DNA from: Limanda limanda
Lineage: Eukaryota > Chordata > Actinopteri > Pleuronectiformes > Pleuronectidae
Assembly (NCBI RefSeq): GCF_963576545.1
Contig: NC_083641.1
Coordinates: forward strand, 18,422,523-18,486,522
Reading direction: 5' to 3'
Length of the DNA: 64,000 bases
The position numbers were made by a program, and so were the translations under genes. Positions 12,915-24,360 of the stretch are shown in pieces. Numbering within the stretch: position 1 is the stretch's first letter; each line of letters opens with the position of its first letter. The notes under the pieces were generated by a model that was not told the DNA's origin, did no database searches, and saw nothing but the letters and a program-made list of their open reading frames with translations.

Positions 12915-14772
12915 TGATTTGAATTTAAAGTTCTTGTAACTAAATCTCATCCAAATCTAACAGTTTCTTTCAGAAATTCCTGACAGTTATGTTCAGTTTG
13001 TGTCTTGTTTTCTGAGTTACTGTAACTCACTGGTTTATCACGTCATGATTTCAAATCCAGCAGGGAGGGAGTACAAATTATTCTCATCCCTATGATGTCT
13101 CTACTAGATTACCCTATTTTTTGGTTGATGGCAAACTGCTGCCACAATCTACCCATGATAAGTAATCTTACATAATTCTCTCTGATCATTGCTCATTTAC
13201 ATTTTCTTTGAAACCAAGTGAAATCCCTCAAAGACAGAGAAGTTGGAGGTTTGAGACGGCTCCTTACTGACTGTGATTTGTGAATATATTAATCAGATAT
13301 TAACACTTAAATTCAAACTCAATAAAATACTCAGCAGGAATTGATAAAGTCTCTGTGTACATGAAGCAGAAGTATGAGTTTAGCGACACACCACACAGGC
13401 TGCTCGCAAGACAGCCGTTCAAATTCGACAATAAGCGTCCAACCCACAGAATTAAATCAGATACAGGGGAACCTTTAACCTCCCATAAAGATATGAATAA
13501 AAGTTTCCAACAGCTTTCTGAAAGATTGTACACATCTCAAATGAGGGCAACACCAGGAGATGTGCAAACATTGCTGCACGAGTGCAAACTTCCAACTTGA
13601 AGTCAAACTGATAGTGACTACTTAGCAGAGATAACGTGAAGCTACAGAAACAATCAAATCTCTGACAAATGACAAAACCCCAGAGCCAGACGGGTTCAGC
13701 AATGAACTCTGTAAAGAATATTCAATGACACACTGGCTCCCTTCTCACAGACTATAATAAGTAATAACTATATTATAAGCTAACATTGCTAAATATCACA
13801 AAGTACAAATAATGCTCTCTTTGGTCATTGATGAATTCAAATTTACCCTGATGAGAGCACTAGATCTTATTGTCATTCATTCTGACGAGGGCATGAATGT
13901 CATGGCAATACATTCATTTTAGCTGTTGAGATATTTTACAAGACAACTGCAAATGTTCACAGGCAGGTGGCGCAAGAGCACAAATCAGGGGATCTCAAAA
14001 AATCCTCAGGATTTCACAATGGACGTCTGTGTTATGTCATCCCATTGATAGTTGTTGATATACTTTAGTGTGAGTGAAGTGTTGGAACAGACCGACAGCT
14101 AAAATGACTTGAGAAATAAAGTGGCATGTCATTTTTATTAAAGCAACTTCTTTCAATAAAGATGTTCACAACCTATAGTGTGCTAATTTTCAACAGGAGG
14201 AGGGAAACTAAAACAACATTATGTGAATCTTTCACACATCCCTCTACTACTTCCTTCATATCTTGAAGATTTTCTTCTAGATTTTTTTTTAATAGCAGGT
14301 TTCTTTCCTTTTCAAAATTATTACAAAATTAAGGCAGGACTGCTCACGAAAAGACATTGCCTCAGTTGATGGATCCAAAAGCCAGAAACACTGGAGCCTG
14401 AATGTGGAGGGATAGGTTTTCCTGGAACCTCCCTCTGTCGCTGGCGTGACATGGGTGGTGCGGGGTGAGGGGGTTCACGTCTCCTGGGTCTGCAGGGTGT
14501 GGAGCGGTGGCGGGGGGCCGAGGGTGGGAGCTCCACTCTGTACATCTCACTGTAATTCTCCTCTGAAGGAATTCCAGACTGCACTAATCCATCCCTGCTC
14601 CACAATGCTCCACTACTACAGGAGGCTGTGAGAAAGTGATTAAAACGTGATTTTAAATGACCTTTCAACACTTTACATACATGATCCTGAGCAGTGAAAT
14701 TAGCCAAATGTGTAAGAGGCTCCTTTGTTTTTCACACTAAAACTGAATGAGAAACCTGAATAAGAAGCCTTT
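12915..14772 (+). repeat. Interspersed ~1.86 kb repeat, copy 1, with L1-type LINE remnant
   Basis: It is nearly identical to 27199-29016 across its full length, apart from small indels. Frame fragments near 13355-13720 read like the endonuclease-RT linker and RT start of an L1-type LINE: SDTGEPLTSHKDMNKSFQQL, ERLYTSQ, and past a stop ETIKSLTNDKTPEPDGFSNE. It is interrupted by stops and therefore dead. The 3' part (14321-14707) carries an antisense open frame of 128 codons of unknown origin that also occurs in copy 2. The right boundary abuts a MITE. Confidence 0.8.
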
Positions 14773-14774
14773 AA

Positions 14775-15715
14775 GGCTGAAACATGCTACTCCGACTCCG
14801 TTACGGACGGACGAACGGACAAATCGGACGGACACTGTTTCATTTATACCTCTCCGTGTTGAAAACAATTCACCGCCAGAACAGCAGGTGGTGCAAGAGA
14901 AGACAAGCTTGGAGAAGCCTACCTACCTACGAGTAATCAGAAGAAGTCCACGCTGTTTATTTACTCCCCACTTTCCTCACACACAGTGTAGGCTACGATG
15001 GCAACTAAATAAAATAAAGTGACACCCAGCAGGTCAAAATGCTGATGTTATCGTTTCTTAGCGCAGCGGTTCCCCGGTCTAGTTTCCGAACTGTGTTGCT
15101 AATCCCACAGCTTAAAACTGTGGAATTAGCAACAGCTAATGCAGCTACACGGAGCTAGCTATCTTCCCCCTGCTCCCACACACAGTCAGCAGGGACTCCT
15201 GGCACTAACCACTACCCAGTGTTTGCTTCTAACCTGACGGTATTATAGAAACAGTGTCATGATAGAAGTGGAATTAAAGTCGTGACGGCGGGTTTTTGCA
15301 CTGTTACCACCGCAGTTAGCATGGTTGCTAGCCCGCTAGCCTAGCCCGCTAGCGCCGTTATGAAAGCTCGTTATAACCTTATGTGACCGTGCACACATGC
15401 CGTCAGTGCTCTAACGAGCCACCGTCAGCCGGACAACTCCGCTGGCTTAACACACACGTCACATTAATCGTAGAATCATAGTTGTGATAGGAAGCAGGAA
15501 GTTTGAGGTCCGGAAATGATGTCGAACAGAAATGATGTCGTTCGCGGACCAATCACAGCCAAGGGCTGTCCGTGGGCTCTCCGACATAAACACGGACAGT
15601 TAGAAAAATCAAAGGTGTCGAAAAGCTGTCCGAGGCGCTCGGAGAGGGCGTTCCACGACGGGTAGGGCGGTCTTATCTGTCCGTAATAGAAAAAACGTAC
15701 AAGCATAAATCGGCC
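14775..15715. mobile_element. Putative PIF/Harbinger-like MITE
   Basis: The ends are imperfect inverted repeats, GGCTGAAACATGCT at 14775-14788 and AGCATAAATCGGCC at 15702-15715 (10 of 14 pairs match). Both have TTA next to the ends (14771-14773 with one intervening A; 15716-15718), which suits the three-base TWA target of Harbinger elements. Each sub-terminal region has cggac/gtccg repeats. There is no transposase. It sits at the right edge of repeat copy 1; copy 2 lacks it. Confidence 0.5.
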
Positions 15716-16015
15716 TTATGGCTGGTGAGTGTTCAGCTACATTTATATTATTCACTTGTAACCCAGGTTAAAAGAAACATGATTTAGAACATAAATAAGT
15801 GAATAAATTGTTTTAAAAGATACCTGAGTTAAATTTATATTAGTTATAAAATCCATGATTTATTCTGATAAAAATGTTTAACAGATTATAATGAATATCA
15901 AAAGTAATACAATACTTCTGAATATTATTCGTTTTGAAAGTGATCTAAAGTGCACTGCTGCTTTAAGAAAGCACAGTTGCAAGAGCCAATCAGAAACCAG
16001 GTAGTCTCCTGCTCC

Positions 16016-17704
16016 CAGGGGTGGACTGGGACAAAAATTCAGCCCTGGCATTGTCTGTCCAGACCAGCCCACTACATTATCAGCGGACACCACATAGAAG
16101 TCCACAAATCTCGCGGCGTCTTCTCTCATGCATACTACTGTTACCACCTAGCTCAAAGATGGCAACAAGAAGGGAGGCCACACACAAACCTCTCAAGCCA
16201 AAAGTAAATTTATTTAACTCCAAATCAAGATAGCTCTAACTACGTAGTGGGATGTGTAAAATATGTTACGCGTCAGTGGTGTTAACAGTGTTTGGATGTG
16301 TGAAAATAAGGTGTGATGTATGTTGTAAGGTGCAGAAGCAAAGGAAAACAAAGGCTGAGGGCCCCATGCCCCTGGAAGCAGCCTTTAGATCTGCAGCTGA
16401 AGCCCAGCCCAAAAGGGCAGGCCCAGGGTGACTTGAGTAAAAGTCTTAAAGTAGCTCATATTAAAAGTACTTAAGTATCAAAAGTATCTGGTGTTGAAAT
16501 GTACTTAAGTATCAAAAGTAAAAGTACAAGTACTAAAATTAAAAATGCAAAGTGCTTTTTATAGTAGGCCTATACAGACACAAAACAACCCAAAATGTTT
16601 CTCCTCAAGATTTATCTCAACTGACTGAAAAATTACAACAACAATATGCATATAATGTATAATTTTACCAATTTTGAACCCTAGATGCTGAGGTTCAAAT
16701 AGTAATGGACCAGTGCATCTGAACTTCTAATTAACTATAAACAAGTGCCTCTTGTGTCTGCCCAAGAACATTAATAAACCACAGTATAACCACTAAAACA
16801 TTCTGTAAATATCACTAAACATGGACCTCTCATCAGTAGCAAGAGTGATACACAATGCCCCTTATGATAACTCAGCAAAGGGAAACCAGATCTAGGCACA
16901 CAAAATAAGACACTATCTCTTATTCTATTCTAGAGGAAGTAAAAGTCGTAACAAGATTTCTGAAGGTGAACCTGCGGAGGGATAGACCAACCTCTCGCGC
17001 TGCCCCCCCGACGGCAAACACGCCACCGGGAACTGCACATCTCAGGAGGGAGGGGGCAGCGAGTGAGAGAGAGAGAGAGAGGTGCGCCGTGGGTAGAGGC
17101 GTGCGACGCCAACCTCCGCTGCTCAAGTAACGAGCCAGTTTGGAGAATGTATTGAAAATTGAAAATGCGCGCTCACATGTCTGCCTCCACTCGCTCATCA
17201 TTGTCGAGTCCTCCTCGCTCGTCTCCCGGCGCACCTGCTGCTGCTGGGCTGGTGAACCCGGCACCACATAGGTCCGTCAGTTTGGCACATTTAGCAGCCT
17301 CCACCTCCAGAGACTTCAGCTTTTTTCCCGATGCGTTTTTTACTCTTATTATCCATTTTAAGTTTCTGTCTCAGCAGCAGCCCGTCCCGCGACTCCCCCC
17401 GCCAATGCCATGAGGTCCCGCCCCACCCTGGTTTGTGTTGTGATTGACAGCACTGTCAGGGCTCTCTGAGCCTGTCAGCCCATGATTGATTGACAATGAC
17501 AAAAAATAGACTAATAATATGTGTCGATGCTGGCAACACACTACTAGCCCTCTGTAGCCAATTGGCCGGCCCAATTGGAGGGAATTTAGAGAGGAAGAAG
17601 AGAGAGAAAAAAACAACAACAACATAGCGGACCAGACCGGCCCACATTGGGTCAACGGCCCACCGGGACTTTGCCCGGTATGCCAGATGGCCAGTCCACC
17701 CCTG
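16016..17704. mobile_element. Complete non-autonomous hAT element with 8-bp target-site duplication
   Basis: Terminal inverted repeats CAGGGGTGGACTGG (16016-16029) and CCAGTCCACCCCTG (17691-17704) are flanked by a perfect 8-bp duplication, cctgctcc, at 16008-16015 and 17705-17712. This is diagnostic of hAT transposition. The 1,689-bp interior has no transposase ORF. It carries an AAGTACTTAAGTATCAAAAG-type repeat (~16450-16530) and an rRNA-like segment at 16933-16983. The unduplicated target sequence is itself probably an older repeat. Confidence 0.93.
16933..16983 (+). pseudogene. 18S rRNA 3'-end fragment (with ITS1-like flank) captured in a hAT element
   Basis: The segment contains GGAAGTAAAAGTCGTAACAA and GGTGAACCTGCGGA, the near-universal 3' terminus of 18S rRNA, with a handful of substitutions in the middle and at the end. 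GC-rich sequence to about 17100 resembles ITS1. It stands alone, not in an rDNA unit, so it is a pseudogene fragment. ORFs over it are incidental. Confidence 0.85.
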
Positions 17705-17712
17705 CCTGCTCC

Positions 17713-19077
17713 GGTGAACGGCAGGTGGAAGAGAGAGAGAAAAGAGAAAAGTCACTAGTTTGCAACCAGTGAGCTAAACTAACTGAAAAGACTGGATTTG
17801 TTTTGTGGTAAACTTTTATTGTATTTCTGAAAGTGTTTTGAGTTGTTTTCTGTCCATGTCGATGGACTGTGGTTTTGTTTGACATTTGAAAAGTTACTGA
17901 AAGTCACTGAGAGACCACGTGGAGCTGAGCATCCATGTGGCAGCATCCGAGCTAACGTCCTAGCTCCACGCATGCAGAGGAATAGATGGCGAGCTTCCCA
18001 GCGAGTAACCACACCTTCCCAGCGATGTAACCACCCTGAACGGAGTCCTGTTTCCATCGGAGGAGAGCACCTGTTTTCCTTCACAAGCATCCATCCAGTC
18101 CAGCTGATGGTAGGACTGACAGGAACCTTCATTACTTCAACTAGAAGAGCACGTGGACATTTCGTGGTAAGAGTGAACATCTCAGATCTACAGACTGTTT
18201 CTACCTCAAGTGGAATATACGAACTGCACAACGTTGTCTTAAGAAATAACTGTTAACAAGTCAGTTACCACACACTGAACTGGATTAACACCATTACATT
18301 CACAGAATGTTTAGAATGTGTTCTTTTGATATTTGAATGTGATACTTGATATTGATTGTATTGCATTGCATGCATATTATTTTCCTTGTGTATTTTGGTT
18401 GAGCATATGGTTGTGCTGTGCTAATGCTATCCAGCAACTCACTGGTTTAGCTGAGGTATAACATAGGAAAATAAAAATAGATGTTTAAATAGGCCTGATT
18501 CCAAATAAATTGAGAACTAAATATAACTAGTTATAATTCTGTTGTAGTGATATAACATAACTCAAATAGAAACTAAACAATAATATTAAGTTACAGTTTA
18601 AAAACCAATTTAAACAGATGTCAAAGTAGAATTGATAAAACCCAAAAATAGGAAACAGTAAATCTTTTCTTTTCCTAAAAGAAAAGGATTGAACTTGAAT
18701 TTAATTCATTTGAATATTTTTATGTAGCATGTGTGTTATTTGTTAGTTGTATTGTATATGTGTTATATGGTGCCTGTTTGTTATTCTATCTAAAACTGCT
18801 CACTTTTGAGAGAGAGAGAGAGAGAGAGAGAATTGATTCGGTCGACAGAAACGATGAAGTGCTTTTATTTTGAAATGGGGCGGCTACAGTAACTGTTGCA
18901 AATATTTGTGTTTGTGACGTTTTCAACAGATAAACATTGAAACTGGTGTGAAAGAACATTTCACTGTGTTCTGCTGTAAACTGAGCGCAGAACCAGAAGG
19001 AAATAGACCAGACCTTGAATATCTAGAAGAGCAGCGCGGCCTGAACCACAACTGAGCCGCAGCCGGCCCGGTGCAAC
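17713..19077. other. Unassigned stretch between hAT element and NLR
   Basis: No convincing gene. The part next to the hAT duplication (15880-16007 plus 17713-~18250) looks like one older sequence split by the hAT insertion. An open frame at 17843-18256 (137 codons) matches no family I recognise. A (GA)n microsatellite lies at ~18809-18831. The last ~100 bp before 19078 probably holds the NLR 5'UTR. Confidence 0.4.
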
Positions 19078-20210
19078 ATGGACGAGGACACTTCAGAGCA
19101 AGTTGGACCCTCACACACAAAGTAAGAGACCTGTTACAAACATGTGAAGCTCCAAACTGAATCCTCACAGAATGAACCAGTGAATGATGTGTTCTGAATA
19201 AAAACATGTTTGTGTTTGCAGAGGTCAGGACCACAGACTGAGAGCAGAGTCTCTAGGGTCCAGCTGTCTGTCTCTGAAGAGTGACTTGTCCATGAGACGT
19301 CCTCCATTCTTCAGTAATGAACCTGGACCCTCACCCACAGAGTAAGAGACTGTTTCTACTGTGACCTGCTCTGAAGAGGATCTAGTTTCCTCTAGTGTGG
19401 CCCCTGCATTAGGACACAGCCTCATTGAAGTTGGTGACTAATCTCTCAGAATCACTCAAAGAGCTCAGACCTCCACCAAGAACCAACACGCTCCTTATGA
19501 AACCACTTTGAAATCCACACTCATTTTGATTTGGATCTGCACCAAATTCCACACACTGGTAAACATCAGTCCTCTGAACATGTCTGTGAAAGAACACCCC
19601 CCCCCCCGGATCTGGTTCACAGACCACAACCTTCCATCAAGTTTACTGGTAATCTGTCGTTTTTTATAATCCCACTAACGAACCAACCTACACACAAACA
19701 TACTGGGTGAAAACAAAACCTCCTTGACAGAAGTAATGACAACCTGTGACTGTGCCATGTGAGTTATCAGGAAATGTCTTCACAGGGAGAGGAAGAGGAG
19801 TCATGTTTCTGAGGAGGAGCAGTCGTCCTGCTGTGCTTCGTGTCAGGACGTCCTGAAGGATCTAGTCTCCACCAGCTGTGGACACTGGTTCTGCAGACAG
19901 TGCATCACCTCATACTGGGACCAGTCTGGTTCTTCAGGAGACTCCTCCTGTCCCCGGTGTGGACAAAGATCCAGAACAGGAGCTGGAGGTCAGACAGCCG
20001 GTCAGAGCAGCACTGCACATGTGTCTGCTGATGTCTTCACTTCTGACAACAGCACATGTGGTTTTATTTTGTTCCTTCATACAGCATCAACATTTAACAT
20101 CGTTAGAAAAGCACAAAGTTAAAAAGCTTTTATTTTCTGTAGTTTTTCTGTACCTGATGAAAACATCAGCAGATTCTCTGTCTCTGACATTGTTTCTTGT
20201 CTTTCAGCAG

Positions 20211-21976
20211 ATCGTGGTCTGCAGGAGGTTTTAGATCAACATAAGCTCAGTCTGAGGACGACATGTGAACATGTGACTGAAGGAAGTGATAAAACAGGAA
20301 GTAGAACCCTCCTCAACAGGCTCTACACTGAGCTCTACATCACAGAGGGACAGAGTGAAGAGGTTAATACTCAACATGAGGTGAGGCAGCTTGAGACGGC
20401 TTCCAAGAAGAAGATCCTCCGCGACACTCCCATCAAGTGCCACGACATCTTTAAAGCCTCCACTGACCAGCAGAGCAGCATCAGAGTCGTCCTGACCAAC
20501 GGCGTCGCTGGCGTTGGAAAAACCTTCTCGGTGCAGAAGTTCACTCTGGACTGGGCGGAGGGTTTAGAAAACCAGGATGTGGGTCTGCTGGCTGTGCTTT
20601 CGTTCAGGGAGCTGAACCTGGTGAAAGACCAGCAGCACAGTCTTCTCACGCTGCTCCGTGTTTTCCCTCCAGCGTTACAGAAGCTCACGGCAGAGACGCT
20701 CGCTGTCTGTAAACCTTTGTTCATCTTTGACGGCCTGGATGAAAGCAGACCTTCTCTAGACTTCAACCACAGGGAGCTTGTGTCTGAGGTCACACAGAGG
20801 TCATCAGTCAACGTGCTGCTGACAAACCTCATCCGGGGGAATCTTCTTCCCTCTGCTCTCGTCTGGATAACCTCCAGACCTGCGGCGGCCAATCAGATCC
20901 CTCCAGCATGTGTTGACAGGGTCACAGAAGTACGAGGTTTTACTGAGGCCCAGAAGGAGGACCACTTCAGGAGGAGATTCAGTGATGAAGAGCTGTGCAG
21001 CAGAATCATCTCACACATCAAGACGTCCAGGAGCCTCCACATCATGTGTCAAATCCCAGTCTTCTGCTGGATCAGTGCTACAGTTCTGGATCACATGTTG
21101 ACCACAGACCAGAGAGGAGAGCTGCCCAAGACCCTGACTGACCTGTACTCACACTTCCTGCTGGTTCAGACAAAGAGGAAGAACAACAAGTACGGTGAGG
21201 GACATGAGACGACTCTACAGCAGCTGGCGGAGGCTGGCACTTAAACATCTGGAGGAAGGAAACATCTTGTTCTACCAAGAAGACCTGGAGCGGTGTGGTC
21301 TTAATGTCACAGAGGCCTCAGTGTACTCAGGAATTTGTACTGAGATCTTCAGAAGAGAGTGTGTGATCTTCCAGAAATCAGTCTACTGCTTTGTTCATCT
21401 GAGCGTTCAGGAGTTCCTGGCTGCAGTCTACATGTTCCACTGTTACACTGAGAGGAACACAGAAGACCTCAAGAACTTCTTGGGAACAGATGTGGACAAA
21501 GAGAGTACCTTCTTCCTGTGTGAACTCCTGATGAGAACCATGAAGAAATCCCTCAACAGTACAAATGGTCATCTGGACCTGTTTGTTCGCTTCCTTCACG
21601 GCCTCAGTCTGGAGTCCATCCAGAGAGTCTTAGGAGACCTGCTGGGTCGGACAGAGAACAATCCAGAGATCATCCAGAGAGTCATCAACAACCTGAAGGA
21701 GATGAAGAGTTATAACATTTCTCCTGACAGAAGCATCAACATCTTCCACTGTCTGACTGAGATGAATGACCACTCAGTTCATCAGCAGATGAAACAGTTC
21801 CTGACGTCAGAGAACAAATCAGAGGAGAAACTCTCTGAGATCCACTGCTCAGCTCTGGCCTACATGCTGCAGATGTCAGAGGAGGTTCTGGATGAGTTGG
21901 ACCTGAAGAAATTCAACACATCAGACCAGGGTCGACGGAGACTGATCCCAGCTGTGAGGAACTGCAGGAAGGCTCG
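20211..21976 (+). pseudogene. FISNA-NACHT exon of the NLR, with internal frameshift
   Basis: Large central exon typical of teleost NLR-C genes. The order is a FISNA segment (TLLNRLYTELYITEGQSEEV), the NACHT ATPase with intact P-loop lysine and Walker B, helical and winged-helix regions, then an NACHT-C region ending [13 protein letters not shown] before GTGAG at 21977. The frame is lost between ~21225 and 21242. The sequence on either side is otherwise well conserved, suggesting a recent lesion or an assembly error. Acceptors at 20207 and 20210 are both possible. Confidence 0.85.
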
Positions 21977-23614
21977 GTGAGTGTGTGCGTGTGTGAGTGT
22001 GAGTGAGTGTGTGAGTGAGTGTGTGTGGTGTGTGTGTGTTTGTCCTCCACCACCAACCAGTGCAGTGTCCGTCCCTCCAGGTTCCTGACATGTTGACTTC
22101 ACAACAAATGAGGTCACTGTGACCTTTGACATCTGAAATCTAATGAGTTCCTCTTTGAGTCACAATGTGAAGAAATCCCCTAAAGACAGACTTGTGATAT
22201 CATGTTCAAGAGGCCATGAACATGTTCTGTGACCTTGACCTTTGACCTCTGACCACCTGAATCTAATGAGTTGCTCTGTTAGTCTGAATGAACGCTTGAA
22301 CCAAATCTGAAAGGATTCTCTTGAAGAGTTTTAACAAAAAGGGGATTTACCAGGGTGAGGGTCACATTATCACGTTTTGTATGAATGTTGTGTTTTCTGA
22401 TTTAATTCTCACAGATTTGATATTTTCTATAAATTACAGACTCAGTGCTTGTTACCTCTCAGAGACGCACTATGAAGTCATGGCCTCAGCTCTGAAGTCA
22501 GACCCCTCACATCTGAGAGAACTGGATCTGAGCTTCAACAAGTACCTGCAGGGTTCAGGAGTGAAGCTGCTGTGTTCTGGACTGGAGAGTCCAAACTGTC
22601 GACTGGAGACTCTGAGGTCCTTAAATCCTTCTTCACTTTTCAGACTTTCTTTCTTATTGGGTCATTATTTATTTAAATTGTCTCAGTTCTGCTCTGCTCA
22701 CTGTCCCTCAGTCATCTGTCCCTCACCCAGCCTGTCAGACACGTCCACCTCATCAACTCATTCACCTGCACTCACCTGCTCCTGATCACTAAGAAAGTGT
22801 CAGTAAATAACATGTGGACTGAGGCCGAGCACTCGTCCTCCTCTGGTTTTCAATAAGACTCATTCTTATTGAAACACGTTGGACAGTTGATAAGTATAAA
22901 AACAAACAAGAAGTGACATCAGGAGCCGTCCCTACTTTAAACAGTGTTTAATTACACAAACCTGCTCAGTGACCAACACACAGAGAAGAAGCTGATGAAT
23001 GAAACAATGGTCCAACATGTCTGATCTGATATTTATCTTAAGTCACAGACTGGACTGAGGTCACAGCATGTTGAGAGTCTGTGTTGACATGATGACGATC
23101 CACAACAACAGGAGGACATATTCAAATATTCATATTTCTTTATCCAGGTTGATTGGCTGCAGTCTGTCAAAGATCAGCTGTTCTTCTGTGGCTTCAGCTC
23201 TGAGGTCAAACCCCTCTCATCTGAGAGAACTGGATCTGAGTGACAACAAAGACCTGCAGGACTCAGGAGTGAAGGAGCTGTGTGGTTTTCTACAGAGTCC
23301 AACCTGTCGACTGGAGATTTTGAGGTCAGTTCACTGACTGACTTCTGTAGATCTCATATCTACAAAACAGCATTTATACACAATTTATCTCATTTAATCA
23401 TAATTTAACATAATTCCTCTTCATACAGAACTTGAATCCTTTCTTTAATTAATCTGTGACATTTTAAATATTCAGCTACTTGTTAAAACACTGAGGTAGT
23501 TCTGGATTTCCTAAACTGATCTGCAGGACAGAGATCGGGTCCAAATAATATAATTTACTGAATCAGGACTCATTTTTAATCCAACATGTCTGATTTCATA
23601 TTTATCTTTCATGT

Positions 23615-24360
23615 TGTTACGGACAGTGTTCTGTATGTCCTGTATGTATACATGTGTTGTGTTCTGTCTTGTGTTGTTGTTTTGTTCCCACATCCTTATA
23701 GACTGGTGATGCCTCCAGTGACTGGAAGGGGGAGCTCTCGGGCAGGACGTGCCAGTGAAGTGGCCAGAAAAAGAAGCATCATGGCCGCTCATCTCACCTG
23801 CATCCAATCTTCCAATCACCCCACCTGTGACAGATCTCTCGTCAACCCTTCCCCTTTAAATAGTCCTGTGTTTGTTTTGTTGGCGAGAGGAGGCTTTTGT
23901 GGTGAGCTGTGTCAGAGTGCTGATTGTTTTGTTTGGTCCTGATGTTTGCTGGTGTCTTGAGTTTTTACCAGTAGTTGTTTAAGTTGTAGCAGCCTACTTT
24001 TGTTTTGTCTTTGTTGACTTTGTTTGTTGTGCGCACAGGGACTACAAGGGCAGGTAAGATACTCCGGGGTTTACATATCACACTCACGTAGGTTTACTGT
24101 TTGTTAATACCTCAGGTTAGAGTGAGCACCACCCGCTGTACTTTTGGGTGCTAAGCACCTGTAAAGGGGGGGGGGGATTTCTTTGTGTTCTTTTTCTTTG
24201 GTGCCACTATTAGTCCTTGTTGTTCCCTGTGTTGCTTTGTCTAAATAAATACTGTCTTTATCTTATATCTGGTCTTGTGTTTTGTGTGATTGCACCCTCA
24301 CTTATTCAGACCTGTTGCATTTATGTTATGTCCAGCTACGAGCCACCAGAGGGCGTAACA
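23615..24360. mobile_element. Solo LTR (Ty3/Gypsy- or ERV-like) in NLR intron
   Basis: The 746-bp unit starts TGTTACG and ends CGTAACA, the TG..CA termini of an LTR. It is flanked by a perfect 5-bp duplication, catgt, at 23610-23614 and 24361-24365. An internal AATAAA lies at ~24243. No gag, pol or env coding sequence accompanies it, so it is the product of LTR-LTR recombination. It separates LRR exons 2 and 3 of the NLR. A 5-bp duplication favours Gypsy but does not exclude other LTR groups. Confidence 0.88.

Noticed and set aside
16920..17413. Several overlapping ORFs on both strands
   Set aside because: They cover the 18S/ITS1-like GC-rich insert and simple GA repeats inside the hAT element; they are incidental open frames.
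17843..18256. 137-codon plus-strand frame before the NLR
   Set aside because: No recognised domain, no exon context; likely part of the older repeat split by the hAT insertion.
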